Below are positions 1 through 7,387 of a stretch of DNA of 35,212 bases, piece after piece. Numbering within the stretch: position 1 is the first letter of the stretch; every line of letters begins with the position of its first letter. Origin of the DNA: JAWXUD01 sp044432945 (GTDB taxonomy: Bacteria > Cyanobacteriota > Vampirovibrionia > Gastranaerophilales > Gastranaerophilaceae); NCBI GenBank assembly GCA_044432945.1, contig JAWXUD010000017.1, positions 1 to 35,212 of the forward strand, written 5' to 3'. The notes beneath the pieces are model-generated. The model worked only from the letters and a program-made list of their open reading frames with translations. It did not search any database and had not been told where the DNA came from. The position numbers and the translations under genes were made by a program.

Positions 1-1198
1 CATCAAGCGTTAAATCGTAAAAATCTCCAGTTGCTGTAATTATATCCGTATTAAAAATATAATTGTGCATATCCGCTAATTCCTGTCTAGTCGGCAACCT
101 TTTACCTTGCTCATAACAAGATTTCATCGCTCCCGCCCAATAATCAGCACTATATGATGTTGAGCCTTCACAATAACTATAATCCACGCCACTAGTGTTT
201 GTGCAGTTTATACCAACAGGTACAAGATTACTTAAACTCCAACAAGTGCCAGAAATGTTGAACCCAAATTGAGAATTTATCGGTAAAATATCGTTACCAA
301 TAGTGTTTTTACCACTGTTGCCATTAACATCAGCTAAAACCGAAACACATTGAGTCGCTTCTTCTCGATTAGCCCCGCCATCATATGGGTCAAGCCATTC
401 ACAGTTTAGGTCGTAATTGACTAACGCTTTTGTTCCATCAGCAAAAATAACTCCCACATTGTCACTAGAAAAATCCATATCATTATAAACAGCCGCAATA
501 TCATCACCAGTAACTAAATCAGATGTGTTGTATTGAGTATCACACGAACTAATTACCGTAGCAGGAAAGCATTCATCAACATCGCTAATATCACAAACTT
601 CATTAATTTTTAAATATTTCGCTAATTCATCTACAAAATCTTGAGCGTTTGAATATCCCGTAAGTTTTTCGTGAAACCTCATTTGATTCATCGCTTCTTC
701 TAAACGACCATCGAATAATTCTTGTTTTCGCTCAAGTGCCTTTGATTGCATATTACTTATCAAACTCGGCATCGTCATCGCTGACACAATGCCTATGATG
801 CCGAGTGTGATTAAAACTTCTGCGAGAGTGAACGCAGAAAGTTTCGTCATTGAAACCACCCCGACCTCACGGTCACCCCTCCAGTGGAGGGGAATTACTC
901 CCGCTCGAGCAGGCGGTTTCGCTTTCTGCCTCTGCTCGTTTGCGTTCGAGTGCAGGGGAATGCGATTGCCACCTTGAATTCGGTTTAATAAAGGTTTTTT
1001 GTCACCCTGAACTTGCGGATTTTCGGTAGGGTGAGAGAAGCGAACCCGTTTGTTCGAGTGGGACGTTACTCCCACGAGAACCCGAATAATCCAAGATGGT
1101 TTCAGGGTCTCATCATCGTTGTATCTCTCGACTGTGCGATTCCGTAACAAGTACGGAATGACGCTACTTGGTATAAATTCTTTTTTAATTTTAAACAT
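1..1198 (-). CDS. Type IV prepilin-like protein with C-type-lectin-like tail (partial, runs off left edge)
   Basis: The frame is open from ATG at 1198 to the window edge (399 codons), and I translated it throughout without a stop. Residues 1-8 read MFKIKKEF. Next come about 108 residues encoded by the inserted repeat at 851-1169, then an in-frame ATG at 850 starting MTKLSAFTLAEVLITLGIIG, a classic prepilin N-methylation segment (cleavage expected before F of AFTLAEV). The rest is Cys-rich, with DLNCEWLDPYDGG and DVNGNSGKN, and ends at the edge in YWAGAMKSC...GKRLPTRQEL. That last stretch resembles the Lcl/DUF1566 domain of the formylglycine-enzyme/C-type-lectin fold. It is a close paralogue of the 9666-10916 gene. 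The upstream ATG has a good ribosome site (AAAGGAAAATTAT-ATG); the internal ATG at 850 would give a normal short leader peptide. Role inferred: secreted pseudopilin or minor pilin. Which start is used cannot be decided here. Confidence 0.85.
   Translation of the reverse strand, partial: MFKIKKEFIPSSVIPYLLRNRTVERYNDDETLKPSWIIRVLVGVTSHSNKRVRFSHPTENPQVQGDKKPLLNRIQGGNRIPLHSNANEQRQKAKPPARAGVIPLHWRGDREVGVVSMTKLSAFTLAEVLITLGIIGIVSAMTMPSLISNMQSKALERKQELFDGRLEEAMNQMRFHEKLTGYSNAQDFVDELAKYLKINEVCDISDVDECFPATVISSCDTQYNTSDLVTGDDIAAVYNDMDFSSDNVGVIFADGTKALVNYDLNCEWLDPYDGGANREEATQCVSVLADVNGNSGKNTIGNDILPINSQFGFNISGTCWSLSNLVPVGINCTNTSGVDYSYCEGSTSYSADYWAGAMKSCYEQGKRLPTRQELADMHNYIFNTDIITATGDFYDLTLD
851..1169 (-). 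repeat. Dispersed modular repeat, copy A (inside pilin 5' end)
   Basis: This GC-richer block lies between the pilin start codon and its prepilin signal. It shares with copies B and C the modules GTAGCGTCATTCCG (1155-1168), CGCATTCCCCT and, with copy C, a long stretch ending GGTCGGGGTGGTTTCA directly before ATG 850. A CCCCTCC-NNN-GGAGGGG hairpin lies at 876-892. Compared with copy C it holds two extra blocks, one after GTCATTCCG and one of about 66 nt (including AGCAGAGGCAGAAAGCGAAA) flanked by ATTCCCCT direct repeats. The pilin frame stays open through all of it. Confidence 0.85.
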
Positions 1199-1254
1199 AT
1201 AATTTTCCTTTCATGAATTAATAATTTCTAGATTTAATGTTTTTATGGATTACC

Positions 1255-1520
1255 ACGCTCTAAATTCCCCTCCCGTGGAGGGGTGCCTGTAAGGCGGGGT
1301 GGTTACTATTTTATTTCTTCGCCATTGAAACCCGTCAACTTCGTTGCCACCTCGTCTTGCTTTACTCGCATTAAACTGCAGCGCGAAAAGCGTGGTTTTC
1401 GCTTTCTGCCTCTGCTCGCTTGCGTTCCATCGGAGGGGAATGCGATTGTCACTTTGAACTCGCTCTAATAAAAGTTTCTCGTCACAGTCAAAAATCTGCG
1501 AATTCGGAATGACGCTACTT
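1255..1520 (-). repeat. Dispersed modular repeat, copy B (solo copy) with an in-frame ORF
   Basis: This fills the roughly 400-base stretch between the left pilin gene and the HTH gene. Read on the minus strand it begins GTAGCGTCATTCCGAATTCG and includes TTTTTGACTGTGACGAGAA, CGCATTCCCCTCCGATGGAA and AGCAGAGGCAGAAAGCGAAA, all shared with copy A or C. Its distal end (1262-1303 on the plus strand: AATTCCCC...GGAGGGGTG...GGGGTGGTT) is the terminal module of copies A and C in the opposite orientation, so this copy is a rearranged mosaic. An ORF from 1576 to 1250 reads through it in the same frame as in the pilins (SSVIPNSQIFDCDE). The 20 bases before the repeat (1540-1521) read ATGACAAAAAGATTTGACAA behind AGGACAGG, which looks like a disrupted gene start. 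I do not annotate the ORF as a gene. Confidence 0.8.
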
Positions 1521-1615
1521 TTGTCAAATCTTTTTGTCATAAATCCTGTCCTTTTGTTTGTTATTATTGCACGCATGTAATGTTTTTATTTCATAATACA
1601 ACTAAAATTACATAT

Positions 1616-1870
1616 ATGCAACAGTTAGACGAAGAAAATTTATTGAAATTGTCAAAAAAAATTAAATCGTTACGAATGGCAAAATCAAAATCATTGAATA
1701 AATTTGTATTTGATAGGGGTTATTTAACGACTGCTACTTGGAGTAGGATTGAAAACGGCAAATTTGATATTAAATTTTCGACATTACTAAGAATAGCTCG
1801 TATGTTAGATTTAACGGTTTCAGAGCTAGTTTCTGGTGTCAATTTTGATTATAAGTTTTTAGATAATTAA
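1616..1870 (+). CDS. XRE/Cro-type HTH regulator
   Basis: An 84-residue single-domain DNA-binding protein. The HTH spans about residues 7-70: LLKLSKKIKSLR (helix 1), a variant turn region FVFDRGYLTTATWSRIENGK (the WSRIENG corresponds to the usual recognition helix end), then STLLRIARMLDLTVSEL. The frame is open further upstream to an ATG at 1580, but MQQLDEENLL at 1616 fits the family N-terminus better. No Shine-Dalgarno is visible. A TAAAAT box at 1603-1608 ends 7 nt before this ATG, so a leaderless transcript is possible. It is transcribed away from the left pilin gene, as the HTH gene at 9363-9578 is from the second pilin. This suggests a regulator paired with the pilin; that is inference. 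Confidence 0.75.
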   Translation: MQQLDEENLLKLSKKIKSLRMAKSKSLNKFVFDRGYLTTATWSRIENGKFDIKFSTLLRIARMLDLTVSELVSGVNFDYKFLDN

Positions 1871-1898
1871 TATAAATTAACAAGTGTTTTAATTTATA
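1871..1898. terminator. AT-only inverted repeat between converging genes
   Basis: TATAAATTAA at 1871-1880 and its exact reverse complement at 1889-1898 are separated by an 8-nt loop. It begins right after the HTH stop codon and lies just downstream of the converging gene at 1912-3015. A bidirectional terminator is possible, but a stem without G or C is weak. Confidence 0.4.
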
Positions 1899-1911
1899 AT
1901 CAATATTTGAT

Positions 1912-3015
1912 TTAATCAACATGTGAGGTTACGCCGAGTGAGCAGTTTTTGTCGATTTCTATTACGTGGCGAATAATTGTGTGCGACATTAAAAGTAAGT
2001 ATGGATTTATTTGGTTTGTGTTGGACATATTTATTTTGGTTTCTTGTTTTTCGTTTTTGTGGACGACTTTTTGGTTACTTTCGCTAAACGATACTACGGA
2101 TTGCATTGAATAGTTTTTTTCATCACTTTCTATTCTATGTAGCAATTCTTTTTGAGGGAATTCATCGACACATTCAAGATTTACATGAACTGAGTTTGAG
2201 CTTTCAAGGATTAGCGTTGCTGAAAGTGTTCCATAATTTATTGTGGTTACGGTGATAACTAAAACACTATCATCTTCATCGTTAGAATTGGTTGTTTCTA
2301 TGTCTAAATCAAACGATACACCTTCTTGAAGAGGTAGCCAAGGAAGATAAATTAGCATTAGCATCTTCATAGTTTGAGCATTATCTTGTTGAGAGGCACT
2401 AGCGATGCTTGCGTTAATCAGTCGAGCAGTTTCTCTTAGTTGAGTAACGTCAGTTATGCCTAGTTTTGTGGCGTTTGCGATTAATTGAACTAATTTAGCA
2501 ATAGCGTCTTTGCCGTTCATTTGGATTAAAGCTGCGATATCGTTTAAATTTATCATGGCTGAAGTCGAAATAGGTAAGGACTTTAATGATATATTTAGCT
2601 GGTTGGCTAACAAATTATTTGTTTGCGTATTTGAGTTGTTTACGCCTTGTAGTTGAGCAAGGATTTGTGCTTGAAGCTGTGATAATTCTTGCTTTGGGGT
2701 GTTTGTATTACTAGTGGCTTGTTCATTATATTGTGCGATTGTCATTTTGTTTTGCACTACATATACAAGCTCGTTCATAGTTTGAGGAAGTTTTAGCATA
2801 TCTTTTACATAAATTGATTGCCCTGTGCTATCCATACTCCACATTTGGTATTGCGATAGTGTTGAAGCAGTAAATGTTGTATTTGATTGTGAATTGCCAG
2901 AAGTTGATGCGTTCGTATTGGTGTTGGTTGACGAACTGGTGTCTTGGTTTATATTTTTTAAAATACTTTGAGTAAGTATTTTGGGAATTATGCTGTTTAA
3001 ATTGAAATCTGACAT
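1912..3015 (-). CDS. Hypothetical protein, possible FliK/hook-length-control-like C-terminus
   Basis: 367 residues. The N-terminus MSDFNLNSIIPKILTQSIL is followed by a Ser/Thr/Asn-rich linker (about 25-50), then a region rich in Gln and Asn with predicted helices (about 80-215). From about residue 220 the pattern IYLPWLPLQEGVSFDLDIE, then an acidic loop, alternating hydrophobics, INYGTLSATLILE and VHVNLECVDEFPQKELL resembles the FliK C-terminal domain (PxxLGxvxaxLxL...vxvxfxxe). That is recognition by pattern, not a firm match. There is no signal peptide or membrane helix. No Shine-Dalgarno precedes the ATG; a TAGACA-16-TATAAT promoter ends 9 nt before it. No other flagellar gene is adjacent. 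Confidence 0.6.
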   Translation of the reverse strand: MSDFNLNSIIPKILTQSILKNINQDTSSSTNTNTNASTSGNSQSNTTFTASTLSQYQMWSMDSTGQSIYVKDMLKLPQTMNELVYVVQNKMTIAQYNEQATSNTNTPKQELSQLQAQILAQLQGVNNSNTQTNNLLANQLNISLKSLPISTSAMINLNDIAALIQMNGKDAIAKLVQLIANATKLGITDVTQLRETARLINASIASASQQDNAQTMKMLMLIYLPWLPLQEGVSFDLDIETTNSNDEDDSVLVITVTTINYGTLSATLILESSNSVHVNLECVDEFPQKELLHRIESDEKNYSMQSVVSFSESNQKVVHKNEKQETKINMSNTNQINPYLLLMSHTIIRHVIEIDKNCSLGVTSHVD

Positions 3016-3024
3016 GATAAACTT

Positions 3025-3052
3025 ATTATAACGTTTTTTGTTGATTTGTCTA
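3025..3052 (-). promoter_or_regulatory. Promoter of the 1912-3015 gene, leaderless configuration
   Basis: On the minus strand, TAGACA (3052-3047) and TATAAT (3030-3025) are spaced 16 nt. The ATG at 3015 lies only 9 nt beyond the -10 box, so transcription should begin about 2-3 nt before the start codon. Confidence 0.55.
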
Positions 3053-3105
3053 CCTTGTAAACTTTTTTCGCTGGATTTAGATTATTAAGAAAAAGTTAAT
3101 TTTAC

Positions 3106-3133
3106 TTGTCTAATTATTTTGATAGTATATAAT
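3106..3133 (+). promoter_or_regulatory. Sigma-70-type promoter for grpE operon
   Basis: TTGTCT (3106-3111) and a perfect TATAAT (3128-3133) are 16 nt apart, about 20 nt before the grpE start at 3154. I saw no CIRCE inverted repeat (TTAGCACTC-N9-GAGTGCTAA) nearby, so HrcA control is not indicated. Confidence 0.6.
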
Positions 3134-3153
3134 TGTTTTTACGAGGTGAAAAA

Positions 3154-3723
3154 ATGAGCAAAAAAAATAATAATCCATTTAAGCAAAATGACGATACTTT
3201 TGAGAAGGAAGTAGAGCAGGATAATAATCAAGAAGTTGAAGAGGCTAAACCTCAAGAAACTGTTGAATTGAATAAAAAAGACGAGCTTCAAGAAAAATTT
3301 GATGTATTAAATAATCAATATTTAAGATTAGCAGCAGATTTTGACAATTTCCGTAAAAGACAAGCACAAGAAAGAGAAGATTTGTTAAAATATGGCTCAG
3401 AAAACGCTTTGAAAAAAATGATTGAAGTTTTAGATAATTTTGAGCGTGGTGAAAAAGCGTTGCAAGATGTCGAGGATTGTCAGAAAGTTAAAGATAGTTT
3501 CAATATGATTTACAAGCAAACTTTTGATGCGTTAGCAAAATTAGGGTTGGAAGTAATCGATACAAATGGTGCTATGTTTGATCCAAATTTCCATGAAGCA
3601 ATTATGCAAACTGCAACCAACGAATTGCCAGAAAATTCTATTGTTGCAGAATTACAAAAAGGTTACAGATTAGGTGAGAAAGTGCTTAGAGCATCGTTAG
3701 TTAACGTTGCTACTGAGGCATAG
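3154..3723 (+). CDS. grpE: GrpE nucleotide exchange factor
   Basis: 189 residues. GrpE releases ADP from DnaK in the DnaK/DnaJ chaperone cycle. It has an acidic, disordered N-terminus (1-45), a long dimerising helix (LQEKFDVLNNQYLRLAADFDNFRKRQAQE) with the family signature DFDNFRKR, and the C-terminal beta domain with MFDPNFHEAI and GYRLGEKVLRASLVNV. A TTG at 3133 would extend it by 7 residues, but ATG 3154 follows GAGGTG at ideal spacing and is preferred. dnaJ follows 23 nt downstream in the usual grpE-dnaJ pairing. dnaK is not in the window. Confidence 0.97.
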   Translation: MSKKNNNPFKQNDDTFEKEVEQDNNQEVEEAKPQETVELNKKDELQEKFDVLNNQYLRLAADFDNFRKRQAQEREDLLKYGSENALKKMIEVLDNFERGEKALQDVEDCQKVKDSFNMIYKQTFDALAKLGLEVIDTNGAMFDPNFHEAIMQTATNELPENSIVAELQKGYRLGEKVLRASLVNVATEA

Positions 3724-3746
3724 GACAAATTAGAATAGGAAAATAA

Positions 3747-4868
3747 ATGAGTAATTATTACGATATATTAGAGGTGTCAAAAGATGCATCTAAAGATGAG
3801 ATTAAATCTGCGTTTAGGAAAAAAGCGAGAACTCTCCACCCCGATGTAAATAAAGAGCCTGATGCTGATGCAAAGTTTAAAGAATTAGGTAAGGCTTATG
3901 AAACGTTGATGGACGATAACAAGCGTGCGACTTATGATCGTTATGGTGAAGATGGATTGAAAAATTCAGGATTTGACACTGGAGGTCCTTTTGCAGGTGG
4001 CTTTGGTGATTTGAACGATATATTTAGTTCATTTTTTGGTGGTTTCGGTTTCGGTGGAAGACAAGACCCTAATGCACCAATTGAGGGCGATGATTTAAGG
4101 CTTGATATTGAAATCGATTTCGAGCAGGCTGTTTTTGGAACTGAATTTGAATTGAAATTCGATCATTTAGAGAATTGTAGTTCTTGTAATGGCAGTGGTG
4201 CTGAGAAGAATTCTGAAATCATTTCCTGTCCAAAATGTGGTGGTTCTGGTCAAGTTAAGCAGGTTACAAGAACTCCGTTGGGTTCTTTTGCTCAAATAGT
4301 TACTTGTCCTGATTGTAAGGGGTCTGGTAAAAAAATTAGCGCGCCTTGTAAAGATTGCAGAGGGCAAGGAAAGTTACAAAAAGAAAAGAAAATCGAAATA
4401 AAAATCCCAGCTGGTGTTGATAATATGTCAAAAATTCGTGTTTCAGGCGAGGGAGATGTTGGACATAACGGTGGAAGAGCTGGCGATTTGTTTGTGGTTA
4501 TCCATGTTAAAGCTTCAAAATACTTTAAGCGTGATGGGGTTGATGTTTATACAAAATTAGAAATATCACCAGCACAGGCTGTTTTAGGCGATAGCGTTGT
4601 TATTAAAACTTTAGATGGCGAACAAGAGGTGGAAATCTCGGCTGGTGTTCAAAATGCAGATAGTATTAAGTTGAAAAATATTGGAGTTCCACATATTTCA
4701 AGACCATCTCAGCGTGGAAGTCATATCGTTATTTTTTCTGTAAAAATTCCTACTTCGCTAACTGAAGAAGAAAAAGTTTTATATAAGAAAATTTATGAAA
4801 TAAATAAAAATAAAAAACCTCAAAAATCTGTTATGGATAAGGTTAAGGGAGTATTTAATAATGCGTAA
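3747..4868 (+). CDS. dnaJ: Chaperone DnaJ (Hsp40, type I)
   Basis: 373 residues, full length. It stimulates DnaK ATPase and delivers substrates. The J domain spans 1-70 with HPD at residues 31-33. A Gly/Phe-rich segment follows (about 78-108, FGDLNDIFSSFFGGFGFGG). The zinc-finger domain from residue 144 carries four CxxCxGxG motifs (CSSCNGSG, CPKCGGSG, CPDCKGSG, CKDCRGQG). The C-terminal substrate-binding domains are complete. The start follows AGGA. The end overlaps the next gene by 8 nt, so the two are probably translationally coupled. Confidence 0.98.
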   Translation: MSNYYDILEVSKDASKDEIKSAFRKKARTLHPDVNKEPDADAKFKELGKAYETLMDDNKRATYDRYGEDGLKNSGFDTGGPFAGGFGDLNDIFSSFFGGFGFGGRQDPNAPIEGDDLRLDIEIDFEQAVFGTEFELKFDHLENCSSCNGSGAEKNSEIISCPKCGGSGQVKQVTRTPLGSFAQIVTCPDCKGSGKKISAPCKDCRGQGKLQKEKKIEIKIPAGVDNMSKIRVSGEGDVGHNGGRAGDLFVVIHVKASKYFKRDGVDVYTKLEISPAQAVLGDSVVIKTLDGEQEVEISAGVQNADSIKLKNIGVPHISRPSQRGSHIVIFSVKIPTSLTEEEKVLYKKIYEINKNKKPQKSVMDKVKGVFNNA

Positions 4869-6306
4869 TCTGTTAATAATTCTTTGTTTGTTGTGTATGG
4901 CGTCAAATACGGCTTTTGCAGGACGTGTGCCAAAGCAGATGCAAGATTATGTAAGCAAAGAGTTTTCAGATGCGACATTTAGATTTGATGGGCTTGTTAT
5001 AATGCCTGATAATACGCTTTATTTACCATTATTTCCTGCAAAAGATATAGAGGTAGAAAATTTAGAAATAACTAAGACTTTTCCTGAGGGCAAATCTATA
5101 AAAGATAAACCTGATGTTGTTATTTTTAATGATGATTTTGTTTTATTGAAGGTTTTGGTTGATGAGAACGAGGATAAAACAGTTTATGGTTTCGATAGTG
5201 TTCCTGTTGAGGTGAAAACTGGCTTGTTACCTCAAGATTTGTTAGTACCTAGTCGTTTGGTAATCCCTGAAAATCTTAAAAGCATTGTTGGGGGGTTGAA
5301 TATTGAAACTTCAAATGATGGTGGGATTAGGGTTTTGATGAAAAATGTTAAGAAAGTCTTTACTCCAAGAAATTCTCGCAGTAGTAAAAAAATAATGGCG
5401 TATCCCGAATTAAAGGAAAAGAGCTTGTATGTAGCTTCGCCTTATTCAAAAAATATTCATGTGTTATCACTTGGTGAGGCAACTCCTGAATATGCTTTTT
5501 CTCAAGTTAATATTCCTATATCAATGAAAGCTTATGAGGAATTTTTGTTGGTTTCAAATTATGATAAATTGACAGTTGATGTGATATCGTTAGCTGATGA
5601 TAAAGTTATAAAACAGATTAATATAAAAACTCAACCTGATGATATTTTGATTGATAGCGAAAATAAAATAGCTTATGTTGTAAGTGCAAATTCTTCAAGC
5701 GTTTTTCTTGTGAATTTGGACAAAATGACTTTGATGAGAGAGTTGAAGGTTACTGGCATGCCGACAAGGGCTGTGCTTTCTGATGATGGTTCAAAACTGT
5801 TTTATTTTGATAAAAAAACAGGTAATATTTGGGCTGTTGAATTGGATAACAAATATTTGTTAAAAGAAATCGGACGTTTTCCGAATGTTTCAAAAATAGC
5901 TTTTTCAAATAACAAATTATATATAACAAGCCGTACTAAAAATCATTTGGCGGTGATTGATTATGATACGATTGGTGTAATAGCTGAGTTGACAGTTTGT
6001 GAGAAACCTGTTGATTTGCTTGAGTTTAACGAAATGATTTATATCATTGGTGCTACAGAAAATGTTATCCAAATTTTAGATACAGCAAAAGATGAGGTCA
6101 TTGACACTATAAATTTGAATACAGATGGTTTTTCTACAAAAATTTATCATGTTGATGGAACGAATATGGCATTGATAACTGATTCAAAGTTGTCATTATA
6201 TACAATTTTTGATTTGGAAAAAAATGAAGTTGTAGAAAATGTGCTAATTGATGTTCCAATAAATTCTGTAATTACAACAAAAAAGGTTCAAAAGATTAAT
6301 GATTAA
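4861..6306 (+). CDS. Secreted YVTN-type beta-propeller protein
   Basis: 481 residues. A signal peptide covers residues 1-20 (cleavage after AFA). After an N-terminal region of about 140 residues come several repeats of roughly 40-45 residues, typical of YVTN/NHL-like propeller blades: KIAYVVSANSSSVFLVNL, LKVTGMPTRAVLSDDGSKL, and similar stretches around 'AVIDYDTIGVIAELTV'. Propellers of this class are periplasmic or surface binding scaffolds; no enzyme motif is visible. It overlaps dnaJ by 8 nt and the methyltransferase gene by 8 nt, so it belongs to the grpE operon. What it binds is unknown. Confidence 0.8.
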   Translation: MRNLLIILCLLCMASNTAFAGRVPKQMQDYVSKEFSDATFRFDGLVIMPDNTLYLPLFPAKDIEVENLEITKTFPEGKSIKDKPDVVIFNDDFVLLKVLVDENEDKTVYGFDSVPVEVKTGLLPQDLLVPSRLVIPENLKSIVGGLNIETSNDGGIRVLMKNVKKVFTPRNSRSSKKIMAYPELKEKSLYVASPYSKNIHVLSLGEATPEYAFSQVNIPISMKAYEEFLLVSNYDKLTVDVISLADDKVIKQINIKTQPDDILIDSENKIAYVVSANSSSVFLVNLDKMTLMRELKVTGMPTRAVLSDDGSKLFYFDKKTGNIWAVELDNKYLLKEIGRFPNVSKIAFSNNKLYITSRTKNHLAVIDYDTIGVIAELTVCEKPVDLLEFNEMIYIIGATENVIQILDTAKDEVIDTINLNTDGFSTKIYHVDGTNMALITDSKLSLYTIFDLEKNEVVENVLIDVPINSVITTKKVQKIND

Positions 6307-6868
6307 TAGATTTGATGGAAAAACTCAAGAGATTTTATTAGGGTTAGAGAAAACGCAAAAAGAATTTTGGAATATTTCAAGGGTGACGGCTGAATTTTTA
6401 TCGATATTGATTGTTGAAGAGAAAGCAAAAAATGTTTTAGAAATCGGGACTTCAAACGGTTATTCTGGGATTTGGTTGGCTAAGGCTTTGGAGCAAACAG
6501 GCGGTCATTTGACAAGTGTCGAATACTATGAAAAACGCATTGCATTAGCTCGTGAAAACTTTAAAACTTGTGGAGTTGACAAGTTGGTGACGACTTTGCA
6601 AGGCTCTGCTTGTAGCGTTTTAGAAAACCTTGACGAGGATTTTGTGATCGATATAGCATTTGTAGATGCTAATAAAAAAGAATATATTGATTATTATAAA
6701 TTAATCGACAAGCATTTAAGAGTCGGTGGGGTATTGACTTGTGATAATGTGCTATCTCATGAAAAGAAATGTCGCCCGTTTATTGAAGCGATTAACGCTA
6801 ATGATAGATACGAAAATGTTGTTTTATCTTTGCCTGCAGGGCTTTCGTTTGCTAGGAAGATAAAATAG
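6299..6868 (+). CDS. Class I SAM O-methyltransferase (PF01596 / CCoAOMT-like family)
   Basis: 189 residues. The SAM-binding motif I is VLEIGTSNGYSGIWLA. The acidic end of beta 2 is SVEYYEKRIALAREN, the metal/catalytic region is FVDANKKEYIDYY, and LRVGGVLTCDNVL matches the family's D-N metal-binding strand. Members methylate small catechol-like hydroxyls, and some bacterial relatives (TrmR) modify tRNA U34; the substrate here cannot be told. It is last in the grpE-dnaJ transcription unit. Confidence 0.88.
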   Translation: MINRFDGKTQEILLGLEKTQKEFWNISRVTAEFLSILIVEEKAKNVLEIGTSNGYSGIWLAKALEQTGGHLTSVEYYEKRIALARENFKTCGVDKLVTTLQGSACSVLENLDEDFVIDIAFVDANKKEYIDYYKLIDKHLRVGGVLTCDNVLSHEKKCRPFIEAINANDRYENVVLSLPAGLSFARKIK

Positions 6869-6924
6869 ATTGGTTAGTTTTTGGTGCGATTGCTCACTCT
6901 TTAAAAAACATTTTTTAAGAAAAA

Positions 6925-6952
6925 TTTACATATACTTGATTTATAGTATTTT
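6925..6952 (+). promoter_or_regulatory. Probable rpmB promoter
   Basis: TTTACA (6925-6930) and TATTTT (6947-6952) are 16 nt apart. This gives a leader of about 40 nt before the ATG at 6998. Other A/T-rich boxes nearby (TATATT at 6963) are possible alternatives. Confidence 0.4.
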
Positions 6953-6997
6953 TATTGTAGTATATATTTATACACCTAGCTAGAAAAGGAAAAAATT

Positions 6998-7189
6998 ATG
7001 GCAAAACATTGTGAAATATGCGGAAAAACACCTATTAAAGCAGCGAAATTAACTTTCTCTCATAAACAAATCGTAAAAACTCAAGAGCCTAACTTGCAAT
7101 CAGTTAAAGCTAACTTGAACGGTTCTGTAAAAAGAATTAAAGTTTGTACTTCTTGTATTAAAGCAGGAAAAGTTACAAAAGCTATTTAA
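6998..7189 (+). CDS. rpmB: 50S ribosomal protein bL28
   Basis: 63 residues, basic. It matches bL28: MAKHCEICGK at the N-terminus, the NLQSVKANLNGSVKRIKVC core and a C-terminal CTSCIKAGKV. Two CxxC pairs (CEIC and CTSC) mark the zinc-binding 'C+' form. Strong ribosome site AAAAGGAAAAAATT before the ATG. It is monocistronic, closed by the hairpin at 7209-7242. Confidence 0.96.
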   Translation: MAKHCEICGKTPIKAAKLTFSHKQIVKTQEPNLQSVKANLNGSVKRIKVCTSCIKAGKVTKAI

Positions 7190-7208
7190 TTGGATTAATT
7201 GAAATTTT

Positions 7209-7242
7209 AAAGAAAGATGGGCATGCTCGTCTTTCTTTTTTA
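7209..7242 (+). terminator. Rho-independent terminator of rpmB
   Basis: AAAGAAAGA (7209-7217) pairs with TCTTTCTTT (7230-7238). The stem can extend inward through GGGC/GCTC pairs around a CATG loop, and it merges into a T-rich tract. Confidence 0.7.
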
Positions 7243-7330
7243 ATGTAATTCTCGTGATCTATCGACCGAGATGGCGGACGATATTTTGAGAGAAAATGTT
7301 AAGTCTTGTTACAGAAAATGTGTAAATTAT

Positions 7331-7359
7331 TTGTATTTTTTTGTTGTCTAAAATACAAT
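7331..7359 (+). promoter_or_regulatory. Promoter for the HTH/coiled-coil gene and recA
   Basis: TTGTAT (7331-7336) and TACAAT (7354-7359) are spaced 17 nt. They lie 28 nt before the start codon at 7388. recA has no clear promoter of its own, so it is probably read from here. Confidence 0.55.
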
Positions 7360-7387
7360 ATAGATGGGGAAATTTTGAGGATTAATT

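Noticed and set aside
789..977. Short plus-strand ORF
   Set aside because: Antisense to the pilin gene and repeat copy A; composition comes from the repeat.
851..1520. Insertion sequence or transposon remnant
   Set aside because: No transposase fragment, clear terminal inverted repeats or target-site duplication could be identified; a short modular repeat family fits better.
1250..1576. 108-residue ORF as a protein-coding gene
   Set aside because: Nearly all of it is repeat sequence that recurs inside the pilin 5' ends, and it ends with an inverted repeat module. Annotated as a repeat instead.
7243..7330. Possible small RNA or tRNA between rpmB and the next gene
   Set aside because: No cloverleaf, no CCA-type end and no convincing hairpin; only short imperfect pairing around CGACCGAGATGG.
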